From assembly GCA_949358305.1 (NCBI GenBank), contig OX442314.1, forward strand, positions 5,273,087-5,337,086: 64,000 bases of DNA. The letters run 5' to 3'. Source of the DNA: Strigamia acuminata. Its lineage: Eukaryota; Arthropoda; Chilopoda; Geophilomorpha; Linotaeniidae. The position numbers were made by a program, and so were the translations under genes. The notes under the pieces are model-generated. The model was given only the letters and a program-made list of their open reading frames with translations. It was not told where the DNA came from and made no database searches. Shown here in pieces: positions 50,794 to 62,409 of the stretch. Within the stretch, counting starts at the first letter, position 1. Each line of letters starts with the position of its first letter.

Positions 50794-51588
50794 TATACAG
50801 TAATTCTGTAGTTTCCGTATTTGGGGCCAGACCAGAGCTGAGTTCAGACTTGGCTCTTCAATTCTGTTTACTGTAATGTCTTATGTCGCATGGTAACTCT
50901 TTCTATGACAATGATCGATTCATTTATAGAAAATATAAAAAATATGGACTTGACTATCTTGACCGCCCTCTTAGGGAACAATTAAAATTGATTTTATTCT
51001 GAAAGAAAATATTTTTTTGTCATTTTTGGTCGCATGACTGCACCTTTGCACACGCGCACAAAACATTTCTATCCATCTGATTCAATAATTTCAATTTTGC
51101 TAATGAGATGTAGTCAAGTCAACCAATAAACATAACACAAATAAGAATTTTCTAGAAAAGTAATTCTTAATCACTTAAGAATTGGTCTCCCCTGTCTCCC
51201 TAAGATGGGCATTTTTTGACCCAGATTCTGAGCATGCACAACATCCGGGTCTTAGGGAATTTCAAAGGAATTTGGCCAACACATGTTGTTCACCACAACA
51301 AAGATGGCCGCTGCTGCATCAAGGACACATGCAAATGTCCCTTTGCCATCAATTTTATGGACATTTTGATACAGAAAATATACATTTTGATCTATTTAAT
51401 ATGTTTTGATCAATTTTTTATATTTTGATTAATTTTTTTAATCTTTGGGTTCAAATTCAGGGTTTGCGCGATAGCTAATTGCGCATGCGCAGTCTTGCCA
51501 GCGCCCTCTAGTGGCGAAATTCGTAAATACGACTGAGGGACACGTGTTTCTAACTACACGTGTTTTTACCGGTTTTTAAGCATCTAGC
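50794..51588. other. Spacer upstream of the DEG/ENaC gene and of the YqaJ gene
   Basis: The two genes are divergent. A small palindrome AATTCTTAATCACTTAAGAATT lies at about 51162-51183. The left end of the ISL2EU-type element should lie here, but no terminal repeat could be identified because its partner is outside the window. Confidence 0.4.
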
Positions 51589-52656
51589 ATGGCAATTCCA
51601 AGTGCTTTTTATTTTCAATCGTTCAAAGGTAATTGGGGGAAGAGTTTATAAACTTTTCCTTCTATAAAAAAGGAATGCATAGCAAATTTTCTGCAAAACA
51701 ATTCAGAAAAAAGGTATAAATATGCTTTTGGAGGAGGATATGTCAAAAAAATTTTGACAATTCACAATCCTCATCCAAATATTGAAGTGGCTGTGAAATG
51801 TGATGTTTTGCCATCCCAGAGACCACACCCTCACAGTGTTTGTGTTACATTTTCAAAAGAAAATATTTTGGATGCAAATTGTTCCTGTCCAGCTGGGTTA
51901 GTATTATTTTAATTTTTTTTAAAAATAAATGTGTAACTAATGTGTTCTTGTGGAATGATGATTGAAATAAAGTTGGACAAGGTTAAAAGACAGCCATGTT
52001 GTACGGTAAAATTAACATAAGTGATTTATTTAACAAAAATACAGTAGGTGGCGCTTTGACAGGAAGCGCGTCAATAATTATCATATTTCAAAGATGGGGT
52101 CGAAACACCCCAGTAACAATCTCAATTTTTGTAGATTATCTGCATCATGCCACCATGTTGGAGCATTGCTAGAGGTTTTGTTATTTTTTTTGGAAAAAAA
52201 ATTTATGCTGATTCCAGATGACAAATCTTGCACTGAAGTTTTATGCAAGTGGCTGCCACAAATTGGAAGTGGCACGTGCAAGCGCATAAATGATCTGTCT
52301 ATACAACGGCATGAACAGGTATTGTTAAATAAAATTTACATTTTAATTGTTACTTTAATGTTTTAATAAATAAATTACTAGGGAAAATTTTAACGCTGCA
52401 AATCAAAAAGACCTGTTCCAGAGGAATATGATCCACGTGCAGAACAACACCGCAGTATAGACAGCTATCAACTGAAGTCTCTTTTTCAGAGTAGCGGTCT
52501 AACTTCTGCTTTTTTTGTAACACATAATGCAGGTTTGTTTAAATTTGTGTTAAAAAAATAATAATTAGTCTGATTAATTAATTATTTAATTAATTAAATT
52601 TTAACTAAATATTTACTGTATTCAAATAGATGTAACTGTAAGTTCTGCAGCTGTAC

Positions 52657-53656
52657 TGTCACGGCCCGGCATTTACGCGCTTTGTAATCCTCACCTAATT
52701 GTTGTGTTGTGCGCGTTATTCCGTGTGTTTTCCACCATTGTTAAAACTCCCAATAAATCCCTAAACCTATTTGTGTTTGAATTTGAGTTTTGATTTGTCC
52801 TCATTTCCTATTCATGTTTATTCCTTGACCTGGCCTGGTGTGGCTCAATTTGGCTACATCAGACTAGTCTAAGTCAGGTATTTCCCACTGTTACCCCTCC
52901 TGATTTCGTTTAGTTTATCCTACCTAATTTAAATGTTTAGTCACTCGCGACTGACTCATCGCGATGATTATTCACGAGCGCGCCTGATTGGCCCACGCGT
53001 GCTTGACTCATGGTTCTCCCCTTGTTTTCTGTGATAGACTTGGCCCAAGTTCACTTCTGAGCGTTTTCAGCCAAGTCCGATCAGAAGGCATCAGACCATG
53101 AGCTATCGTAAGTGCCTTAACTGGCCGTTGTGCATTTGGCAGTCTCTCCTGTGTTAACTCACAGTATAACTCCATGCCACGTAATTGTGCATGTTTGAGT
53201 ATATTCATGGTCATATCGCGTGCTTAATCCCGCGTCTCACCTTTGAATTCCTTTCCCTTCGTTGATCTTTTGTGTTTACACGACGTTTTATGCCGCTGAC
53301 GTGCCTCTGGACTAGAAGTTTGATTCGAGTAGCTAGCGAGTTATTATTTCGTCTTTTGTGCGCGATCCGCGCGCGCTTGCTCGGTCTGGCCACTCCGCCT
53401 CCAGGAGTCCCATCCAGATTAGCATTAGCCACGCTAGCGTTGTTTAGTCCGCGCGTGTGCATCATCTTCTATTTTTACGATTCCAACAAACCCGGTAAAA
53501 TTTGTGAAATGATCGAATAGGGGAATAAGCTTGCCGCCACCCTCCAGGCTGCTTATTGTTGCCCGGGCCCTTATTCGGGACCAGGCTCTCCCAGTATCGT
53601 AACTGGCGCGCCTTTCAAACGCGGTTTCAATCATCCGAAACAACCGGTTCATGACA
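52657..53656 (+). repeat. 5' LTR of the deleted Gypsy-like element
   Basis: 1000 bp, TGTCACGGCC...TTCATGACA. The primer site TGGTGCCGAAACCCGGGA follows at 53659. Confidence 0.92.
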
Positions 53657-53872
53657 CGTGGTGCCGAAACCCGGGACCTTGTTGGAATTTTTTCAGTCTC
53701 GTTGCGCATATAAACTGCTTGCTATCTAACAAAGCATCAGTGGCGTTTTTAGAGATTTTGCCAAAGGGAAGGTTTCGAAGTTTGTATAACTTATCATATT
53801 TTTTTGCGTGTTGTTTAAATACAACGCGTTTTATTTGCATTGAGTTGCTAGTGCCCTTATTATCTTGTTAAG

Positions 53873-56690
53873 ATGGCGAATAGGGATGAAACACCCGAAA
53901 AGAAACGGGGATATTTTGCCGACCTCGTCGATCGCTGGGATCCTGTGCGAATGCGTGCAGAGAGACAGCGGCGCGAGGAAGCGGAACGTTCGCGTGGTTT
54001 AAGACCGGGCGCTCTCCGTGGTCGATTAGAAGAACTGGTTACAGACTCCACAGACCAGCCAAGCTCTATAGAAAGAGAAATTATTCCCGCAATGGTGGAG
54101 CCATCACGCGACGTAACTCCGGAAGGGGTTGCGAGAGAGTCAGCGCGTGTGCCTAACATCGCATCGGCTCCCGAGTTGGACGAATCCGTGCTTCCCATTG
54201 AGGTGCGTGGTTTGAGGGAGTATCTCCAAGAAATGGAGGTGGCAATGGCCGCAAGACTAGACCGGGCCATGAATGCACAGTTGCATCTCTGGGCTGATGA
54301 TACGGTTGCGCTTGTCAGGCATGTGGTTGAGGGTTGTGTTGCTCAGCAGCCGCCATTGGGGGATGGAATCCCACTGATTCAGAACCCACAGGAACCTCAT
54401 ATCGTCCTGGGCGGTGCAGGGCAGCCTGCTCTAAATCCTGTACCACGTCCCGCTGGAGATGCGTCAATAATCCTAACGCCGAGCGAGATAGTACGGGGTG
54501 GGGCCCACGTAGCACCTTTTGAGCAAGGGAGAGTTTACGTACAGTCGCACCTCGAGGACCCAGCTGTATCTAGAATAAATAGCAATATTATGCGAACAAT
54601 TATCCGTAGTAAAGCGTCAGTTCTGGGTCCGCAGCCCTCGATAGCCTTAACTCAGTTAGAGAGGGATAGAGGTTCCGCAATAGGGAATATACCTGGGGCC
54701 AATGTTCCCCCCTGTGCTGGTGTTCCCCTTCCTATGCCTGCAGTTCATCAGGCGGGTGGAATGCAACAACAGCAACAACAGCAATGGCGGCAACAACCTC
54801 CACCATTTGCGCGATCTCACGGTATGGGAAAATTACCGGAGTTCGACTTTGGCAAAGGCGCTTATAACGCCGTAGATTTGTTTCTAACTCAGTTGCGAGC
54901 CCATTTCTATACTTCTGGAATGGCAGAGCCGGTATATCTTGAATATTACGTACCGCAGGCTCTGAAGGGCGAAGCTCTGGACTGGTATATTGATTTGCTT
55001 CCCAAGCCAGTGTTATGGGAAGAATTCGCGCAGATGTTCAAAGACGCGTTTTCCCTCACCGTGGCCGAAGCTACTGTCAATTTGGCAGAGAAGCGACAGG
55101 CCATGGGGGAGCCGACTGCGAGATTTTTGCGCGAAACAAATCGTTTCCTACAAAAAACAGGGATAGTTGGAGACAGCCAAAAATGGGATTTGGCGCAGCG
55201 ACGACTGCAACCTGACGTTGCGGAAATCATGCGTCAAATGGGGGTGATGACTTTGTCGCAAGCCATTGCTAGGGGACAGCAGGCGGATAGCGAATTACAG
55301 TTACGTTCCCTCCATAAGAGAGATTTCGACTTGCACGGTGTGAAAAGGGGGCAAATGCCGGTACCTCACACAGCAACTCCTACCAAGCAAGAAGCCGCCG
55401 TGAAAAAGTCGGAAGAGGCGACTAAGATCTCGTCTCGACACTTTTTTACGCGCAATAAGGTTGCGGCCGTGATGGAAGTCTTGGGTGAATTGGAAGATGG
55501 TGGGATGTTCGATGATGATAATCAAAGCATCATGGCGCAAACAGTCCGTAGTTTTATGGCTGAAAAAGTTGCGCCTTCTACTGAAGTTGGGCCACTAGTG
55601 AAAACTGGGGTTCCGCATGTCTGCACCCAAAACAATTCTTTTCCCCAAGGTTCCGGCCCTCCTATGGACATTAAATTGCCACCCGGAGCGGAGTGGGCTA
55701 AAAACAGGCGCGATCGCTGGTATATGCGCGACATTAAATTGAACGCGCCACTGTGCCCGCACTGTTATAAACCCTGGGTCGTTCCGGGAAACGGGAAAGG
55801 GCCACCACCGAAGTCCGATACCAAGGTGGCGGACCCAAAAAAAGAAGTAGGTGAACAACCTAAAGCTGTATCGGAACCACTGAGAGTGGGGCGCGTGTTG
55901 CCACCAAAATCTGTGTTGACCGCGCCAAATACTGACCCTGTACTTCCGAAGTTGACTTCCTTTGTGATGATTTCTCCTAAAGAGAAAGATGCATCCAAGG
56001 AGCCAAGAATCGACATTGGGTTGGGAGAGAGAACGCGACGTGATGCTCCTTACGTGAAAATCGTTTGGAATGACATCCAATTTATCGCGATGTTCGACTC
56101 TGGTGCTCAGACCTGCATCATAGTCAAGGATCTCTATGACCAACTGCATGAGAAGATGGGAGTGGAAATGGTTGTGCTGCACGAGACCATTCGCGTTGCT
56201 AATAATCTTTTAGTTGAGGTTTTAGGTAGCGTAGAAATGACGGTGCGCGCCCCCGATACGCTCATCTCTTTTGTGTGCTTGATTATAGAAGAGGCAACGA
56301 CAGACTTGCTTCTTGGCCGGGACTTCTGTCGAGCAGTGGGGTTATGTACTGACCATGGTCTTAATTGCTGGTTCATTAGGGGTTCGGCGGAACGGCGTAG
56401 TTTCATGACTCTGAAACAGGCGCAGGCCTCCGACCCCGTGCTTTTATTTCCGCTGCTCCCCACCACCCCTAAGATGGCAGATCCTGCCCCGATCAGTGAA
56501 ATAAACTGTGTTTTGTTGAATCATCGCGCTTTACCTGCCGAAACTTTTGAATTGCCGCATGACGATGCGCCATTTCGGGTTAAGGTAGCAGTATCGCGTA
56601 AAAAGGCAGAAAATAGGGACTGGACTTTCCTATGGTCACCTCCGCGACGCGAAAAGTCGCGCAGAGTAAAATTCCGCGATACGACACGTG
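53873..56690 (+). CDS. gag-protease of the deleted Gypsy-like element
   Basis: Open from ATG for about 940 codons of element protein; the frame runs on to 56971, but the last about 90 codons are out-of-frame integrase DNA. The N-terminus is Arg/Glu-rich. A glutamine run lies near 300. The gag capsid domain is at about 320-460 (LPEFDFGKGAYNAVDLF, LKGEALDWYIDLLPKP, FAQMFKDAFSL). One Cys pair CPHC is near 630. The aspartic protease MFDSGAQTCIIV is near 740, with LLLGRDFCRAVG. pol begins after this and breaks off at about 56690. Confidence 0.85.
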
Positions 56691-57547
56691 TCTACTTTTC
56701 GTTCTGCGCTATTTCAGGCGCATTGTGCGGGAATGGGCATCGTGAACAAGTACATTTCAGTTTACCACCCACAAGGGAACTTGGCGGAGCGCCTAAACCA
56801 GTCGTTGAAAACCTGCATCCTCGCGTACATCGACGAACATGTGAATTGGGACCGTCATATTGGCTACTTCATCTTAGCGATCAACAGCAGCTACCAAACA
56901 TCGTTGAAGTTCTCGCCATATGCGATGGTAGTTGGTCAAGAAGCGCGTTATCCAGGCGACCTCGACAGTGACACCGACGACGGGGAGCCTCTTCCACCAA
57001 GGCGAGGCATCTACATCGTTACATGTTACGCGTTGGAGTCGAGGCGCGAAAGAACTTGAAAATCGCGAATTTACGTCACAAGCGATGGTATGACAGGAAG
57101 CGGAGGCCCCACGACTTCAAGCCTGGCGACTGGGTCACGCTGAAGAGCAGGATTCTTTCGTCGGCCGACAAGCAGGTCTCCGCGGGATTTCAGCAACGAA
57201 CGGAGGGAATTTACATCATACACCGGATCATCGGGCCGAACACCGTGCTGCTGATGAAGGAGGACGGCAGTGTCACTCAGCCTTACCACATAGTGGACCT
57301 TCGACATTGGTACAGCGACCCCGAGGAAGACGCGAGGGTGGCGGCGGATGCTTTGGACCCTCCGGACGCGCTGAGTATGGCTGGAACTGGTGGCAGCGCC
57401 AAGTATTTTATTTCCAAGGCGGACATGGACGATATTCACGCCCGAGTGGACAAATTCAGTGCGGAATCACGCGAGATTTGCATGAAGTATTACGCCGAAA
57501 ATAGGGTTCGGCTGAAGGATTGTGAGTTGGGAGAAAGTTCGTCATAA
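56690..57547 (+). pseudogene. Integrase C-terminal remnant of the deleted element
   Basis: Two overlapping frames carry integrase sequence. At 56690-57059: FRSALFQAHCAGMGI, YHPQGNLAERLNQSLK (Glu of the triad) and NSSYQTSLKFSPYAMVVG. At 57023-57547: KRWYDRKRRPHDFKPGDWV, GIYIIHRIIGPNTV and the C-terminus. A frame break lies near 57000-57020. The first two catalytic Asp residues and all upstream pol are absent, so a large deletion joins gag-protease to this remnant at about 56690. Confidence 0.85.
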
Positions 57548-58097
57548 GTGCCTTCTTTTTCTACTTTTAAAGTGTTTTTTGTAATATTAATCCGTTGTTT
57601 AGCATAGTTTCGATTTTTAGCTGAGTTTTGATGTTCGTGAATTTTGTTTATTGGAATGAGTGTGTTCGTTGGTTTTTTGGTGTCTTTTATAACATTTTTA
57701 CTGATTGTTGTCGTTTGTCAGCGTTTCGACGGAGATGCGGGGTTAAAACTCCATTCTTTTCCTGTCGGGATGTTTACGCGACTTTGTTTTCATTAATTTG
57801 AATTTAGTGTTTATTTGTCTCTGTAGTGAGTAGTAGTCGCGAGCATTGAGATCTCTATGCGAGTGATTGATGCAATTAGTGCATTTGTGCCTGGCGCTCG
57901 GGCTAGTAGTTTAGTTTTTGTTTTCGGCGCTTAACGCTTGTATTGTTGAGTCTACGCGATGAGTCTCGCGCCTCATTAGTGTTTGATTTTTGTTTTTGAT
58001 CATTCCAACAGTGTCATTTGATTTGATTTCTTGTATCGCATTTTACTTTCGTTTTCAGATTTTGAACAGAGATTAAAACACTCTGGTCCGAGGGGTG
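57548..58097 (+). other. 3' non-coding part of the deleted Gypsy-like element
   Basis: T/G-rich sequence without a frame between the integrase stop and the 3' LTR. It ends in GGTCCGAGGGGTG, a likely polypurine tract. Confidence 0.6.
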
Positions 58098-59097
58098 TGT
58101 CACGGCCCGGCATTTACGCGCTTTGTAATCCTCACCTAATTGTTGTGTTGTGCGCGTTATTCCGTGTGTTTTCCACCATTGTTAAAACTCCCAATAAATC
58201 CCTAAACCTATTTGTGTTTGAATTTGAGTTTTGATTTGTCCTCATTTCCTATTCATGTTTATCCCTTGACCTGGCCTGGTGTGGCTCAATTTGGCCACAT
58301 CAGACTAGTCTAAGTCAGGTATTTCCCACTGTTACCCCTCCTGATTTCATTTAGTTTATCCTACCTAATTTAAATGTTTAGTCACTCGCGACTGACTCAT
58401 CGCGATGATTATTCACGAGCGCGCCTGATTGGCCCACGCGTGCTTGACTCATGGTTCTCCCCTTGTTTTCTGTGATAGACTTGGCCCAAGTTCACTTCTG
58501 AGCGTTTTCAGCCAAGTCCGATCAGAAGGCATCAGACCATGAGCTATCGTAAGTGCCTTAACTGGCCGTTGTGCATTTGGCAGTCTCTCCTGTGTTAACT
58601 CACAGTATAACTCCATGCCACGTAATTGTGCATGTTTGAGTATATTCATGGTCATATCGCGTGCTTAATCCCGCGTCTCACCTTTGAATTCCTTTCCCTT
58701 CGTTGATCTTTTGTGTTTACAGGACGTTTTATGCCGCTGACGTGCCTCTGGACTAGAAGTTTGATTCGAGTAGCTAGCGAGTTATTATTTCGTCTTTTGT
58801 GCGCGATCCGCGCGCGCTTGCTCGGTCTGGCCACTCCGCCTCCAGGAGTCCCATCCAGATTAGCATTAGCCACGCTAGCGTTGTTTAGTCCGCGCGTGTG
58901 CATCATCTTCTATTTTTACGATTCCAACAAACCCGGTAAAATTTGTGAAATGATCGAATAGGGGAATAAGCTTGCCGCCACCCTCCAGGCTGCTTATTGT
59001 TGCCCGGGCCCTTATTCGGGACCAGGCTCTCCCAGTATCGTAACTGGCGCGCCTTTCAAACGCGGTTTCAATCATCCGAAACAACCGGTTCATGACA
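58098..59097 (+). repeat. 3' LTR of the deleted Gypsy-like element
   Basis: 1000 bp, almost identical to 52657-53656. Confidence 0.92.
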
Positions 59098-60058
59098 GTA
59101 CTGACAACAGAAAATGAAGAAGAAACAGAGCAAGGTAAAAAAATTAATACTACATTTTGTTTTCACTTTTAACACATCTTTTTAAACATTTAGAAACAGC
59201 TAACCTCAGTTTTAACAGTCCAGTTAATTTGAATGCTGGTCTAGAGTTCATTATTGGTAAAATTAAAATTTTAAATTCATCCCTACAGATTAATTAATTA
59301 ATTTATTTTTATTTTTATTCTTATAGCTGAAGGTCTTAAAATTCAATCTAATGAATTTCAAGAAATTGTTAACCAATACATTACCGCTAAATATCCACCA
59401 GTTTCACTTGAGCAAATTCTTGTGATTGAGGCTAAAACCAGAGGACAAATTAATAATGCAAACTGGTTAAATCACAGAAAAGGAAAATTAACATCCTCTA
59501 AATTTGGAGAGATGGTTAAGTGCATAAAACCACACAGTTTACTAAAAACTCTCCTATATGCATCTGATATTAGCCATCTACCTGCCCTGAAATATGGAAG
59601 AAAAAATGAGGCTCTGGCTGTACAGATGTACATTTTAGGTAGACAAGCAGAGGGTGTTAAGGTGAGTGAGTTTGGTCTCTTTATAGACAACACTTTCCCT
59701 TATTTAGCAAGCAGCCCTGTCAGATTGGTATTCGATCCCAGAAGTGATCCACCTGAGGGTGTATTAGAAGTTAAATGTCCTTTAAGTAAGAAATGTCTCA
59801 GTATCAAAGAATCTTGTACAACAAAAACTTTTTGTTGTACTTGTGATGAGAAGGGTGAAATTAAACTTAAAAAAATACCTACTACTATCAGGTAAGTGGA
59901 ATAATTATAGTAATTATATATTAATCATTTTCTAGTTTTTAAAATCTAACTTTATTTGTAGGTTCAGGAACAGATGGCCATTTCTGGACGACAGTGGTGT
60001 GATTTTGTCATTTATACAAAGGCAGACCTTCATGTTGAGAGGATTGCAGCTGACCTCG

Positions 60059-60657
60059 TGTTGAATCCAATCGTTTAAATCGTTCCAAAAGTCTCTGGCT
60101 TCTTTGTAAATGTAAATGTTGGTTGAAATAAAATGGATGCTTGTTGTCACCATGAAATTTGTATGTTCACTGGGGTCAAGTTTATTGTCTCACAAAAACT
60201 ATATACAAGAAACGCTCCTATTGGAGCAACACTAATCCGTTAATTGGCTTCAGCTGCATTCTTAAGAGGGGAGCTGAAGCCAGGTTGAGTGACAACAAAT
60301 CTAACCCAATCTAATTAAAAAGGTTAATGACACTAAAAATGTAAATAAACAAATAAAAACATAATAAATGCAAATATCAAATATCAAATCATAAAATATG
60401 GAAATTAGCAAATAAAGGACACTAAGATGTCATAATAAGAATTAATACAAGCAAATATTAATTAAAAAACATTATTAAATTAAGTTTTACAAAATAGCAA
60501 TAATAATGGCACATTAAAGGGAATGTGCACCCGAATTAAATGTCATGAAATCAAATACAAATTGCAAAAATATTAATGAGTCAAAATGCACAAAAATAAC
60601 ACATAAACATTACATTAAAGGGATTGTGAACCTTGGAGTAAAACGCCAGTTTTCACA
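60059..60657 (-). mobile_element. Solo BEL/Pao LTR in the last YqaJ exon
   Basis: On the minus strand it reads TGTGAAAACTGGCG...GATTCAACA, 599 bp, and is flanked by CCTCG duplications (60054-60058, 60658-60662). It is homologous throughout to the LTR at 62410-63026 but in the opposite orientation and clearly diverged, so it comes from another copy of the family reduced by LTR-LTR recombination. Confidence 0.88.
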
Positions 60658-61028
60658 CCTCGTTTTCTGAAATGATTGCATACAATCATTGAATAATTTT
60701 TTTAGATTTGCTTTCATTCCAGAAATCCTACTACAAAGGGTTAAAATAGGACTGCCTCTGTATGAAAAAAGTTGTTATAAAAGATTAAAATAATATTGTT
60801 GATTTTTGTGGTTTATTGTTGTTATAATAAATTAATTCAACATCAAATGACAGATATATTTTGTATATATATTTATTTGCTACAGAGATTGTGATATTTA
60901 CAATAAAGTTATATAAAAAAAATTACATTGAAGCAAGTATTACTTATTGTTTGGTTTTAAAAGAGCTGGTTTAAAATTTGTTAAAAAAGAACAAACAGCT
61001 ACAATCTGTTCAGAAATATCAATTAATG

Positions 61029-62409
61029 CTAATGGAAAAGCATGATATGAAATGTTTTAATTCTCCTTATTGCTCTTTCTACATGCACTCGGACATTAGC
61101 TATTTTCCTAGTGTCAAAAACATCTTTTTCTGGCGTCTGAATTGTTTTTTTTTCATAAACTTTGGTGGGATATTCAATTTCACACCAATTGGTAACATGG
61201 TCTCTATTTCAAAGCCTTTATCTGCCATAATGCAGTGGTCAGGGGTCATTAATTCCAAAAAAAACCAGAATCTGTTACTATGTGTTTATCAGATGCAGAC
61301 CCACCATACAGAGGACTTACAAAACAAACCAATCCCGTGGGAGTAATCTTAATTAATGCTTTAACAGTGTTAGTATGTTTATAATTAGAAAATGTCTCTC
61401 TCTGTGCTCTTAATGTAAATGCTTTTTGAACTTTTACTTCAGTACAATCAATCATGATGGTTGTATCTGGATAGTCTTTAAATTGTGGAGGCACAGTTTG
61501 TTTGATTGCATCCAATGAAGGAATTGCAAAAATTTGTTTGAAATCATGGAACATTAAAGTGATCCATGTTGTGAATAATCTACTAACAGTTGGTGTAGAA
61601 ATTCCAAATATTCTAGCTATATCAAGAACAGGAAAGGCTAATTTCAATCTTAAAAGCACAAGAAATAAAGCATCTTCTGTATTTAATTTGCATTCTAAAC
61701 CGGGTTTGCTTACATGATTATTCGATATTTTTTATTTAATTCCGTTTTCCCCCCTTTCCAATATACACACTTTTCAATTTTAACATGAAAATATTTTACC
61801 ATCTCTTGAAATATTTTATTATCTGGAAGTCCAGTATAAAAATTTATCATCTTATTATCATGTTTTATATTTTCGTAGCACAGTGTTTGCATTTTTAAAA
61901 TTTGTTTCTCTGCCGTTAAATTTTCAATTTTTAAATTTACACTGCTTCTTTCTTTGCTCAAATCTTCATTTGCCTTTCCCAGTGTTTTATTTGCCTTTTC
62001 CAGTGTTTCATTTCTCTCTTTTATAAAATGATTTTCTACTTGCACACTTTTAAGTTGACTTCTCAAAACTTCACACTTCTTTTCAAAATTTGTTACATTT
62101 GCATTTGATGGCAAGTCTTCAAATGATTCTGTCAAAACTTCTGATAAAATGATCGAGTTTTGGTCAATATCCATTTCCTACAAACAAGAAATTGTTAATA
62201 ATGTCAATTTTATAGAAAGAAACACGATTTGATTTTGTTTACCTTTTGTGTATTTGCACCAACTAGTTTGTTTTTATCCCGAGCAGCCAACCGTTTCAAT
62301 CTTTTAACACAACTCTCATGCTACAACACATGTTAAAATTTTAGTTGCATGTGCTTTTAAATAATGTATCATTCTTACTTTAGATGTATCACTCCAATTG
62401 AATACTGAA
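61029..62409 (-). pseudogene. ISL2EU/Harbinger-type DDE transposase, decayed
   Basis: Parts in transcript order. A 5' exon end (about 62382-62409, ...NWSDTSK) is cut by the BEL LTR. Exon 62243-62320 is basic and contains CVKRLKRLAARDK. An exon from 62177 has a long coiled coil (repeated Glu/Lys/Asn heptads) and INFYTGLPDNKIFQEMVKYF. After a frame break near 61715 comes the helix-turn-helix LDIARIFGISTPTVSRLF and the DDE_Tnp_4 core MIDCTEVKVQK and LYGGSASDKHIV. After further breaks come MADKGFEIE and VHVERAIRRIKTF. All three acids (Asp in IDCTE, Asp in ADKGF, Glu in HVERA) are visible, but in different frames. A THAP-type DNA-binding N-terminus is expected beyond the window. Confidence 0.8.

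Larger units (their letters stand above)
52657..59097 (+). mobile_element. Gypsy-like LTR element with pol deleted
   Basis: Two 1000-bp LTRs (52657-53656, 58098-59097) are flanked by GTAC duplications (52653-52656, 59098-59101) inside YqaJ exon 5. The length is 6.4 kb. It has gag, protease and the end of integrase, but reverse transcriptase, RNase H and most of integrase are missing. About four differences were seen between the LTRs, so it moved recently despite the deletion, presumably using another element's enzymes, unless the deletion came after insertion. Confidence 0.9.
51589..60793 (+). pseudogene. SWIM zinc-finger / YqaJ nuclease gene of the DNA transposon
   Basis: Exons read as 51589-51628, 51707-51896, 52135-52318, about 52403-52532, 52630-52652 continued at 59098-59134, 59194-59256, 59327-59891, and 59962-60058 continued at 60663-60793. 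SWIM zinc ligands are CSC (end of exon 2) and CHH (exon 3). The YqaJ core follows: KLTSSKFGEMV, LKYGRKNEALAVQMY, GVLEVKCPLS (Glu and Lys of the active site) and QMAISGRQWCDFVIYTKAD. The Asp expected in the SPDG motif is replaced (SSPVRLV), so the nuclease is probably inactive. A TGA stands for the conserved Trp after LVF near the end. The starts of exons 4 and 8 do not join in frame. A Gypsy-like element sits in exon 5 and a solo LTR in exon 8. Confidence 0.78.
51589..62409. mobile_element. ISL2EU/Harbinger-type DNA transposon, two convergent genes, broken
   Basis: A plus-strand SWIM/YqaJ nuclease gene and a minus-strand DDE_Tnp_4 transposase gene converge near 60.8-61.0 kb. ISL2EU elements are known to pair a Harbinger-like transposase with a YqaJ nuclease. 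Three LTR insertions interrupt it (52657-59097, 60059-60657, and 62410 onward). Both genes also carry stops and frame breaks. Terminal repeats were not located; the right end is beyond the window and the left end is uncertain. Confidence 0.72.

Noticed and set aside
48785-50793. Two separate DEG/ENaC genes, one ending and one starting here
   Set aside because: A single exon runs from TM2 of domain 1 into TM1 of domain 2 with no stop, polyadenylation signal or new start needed.
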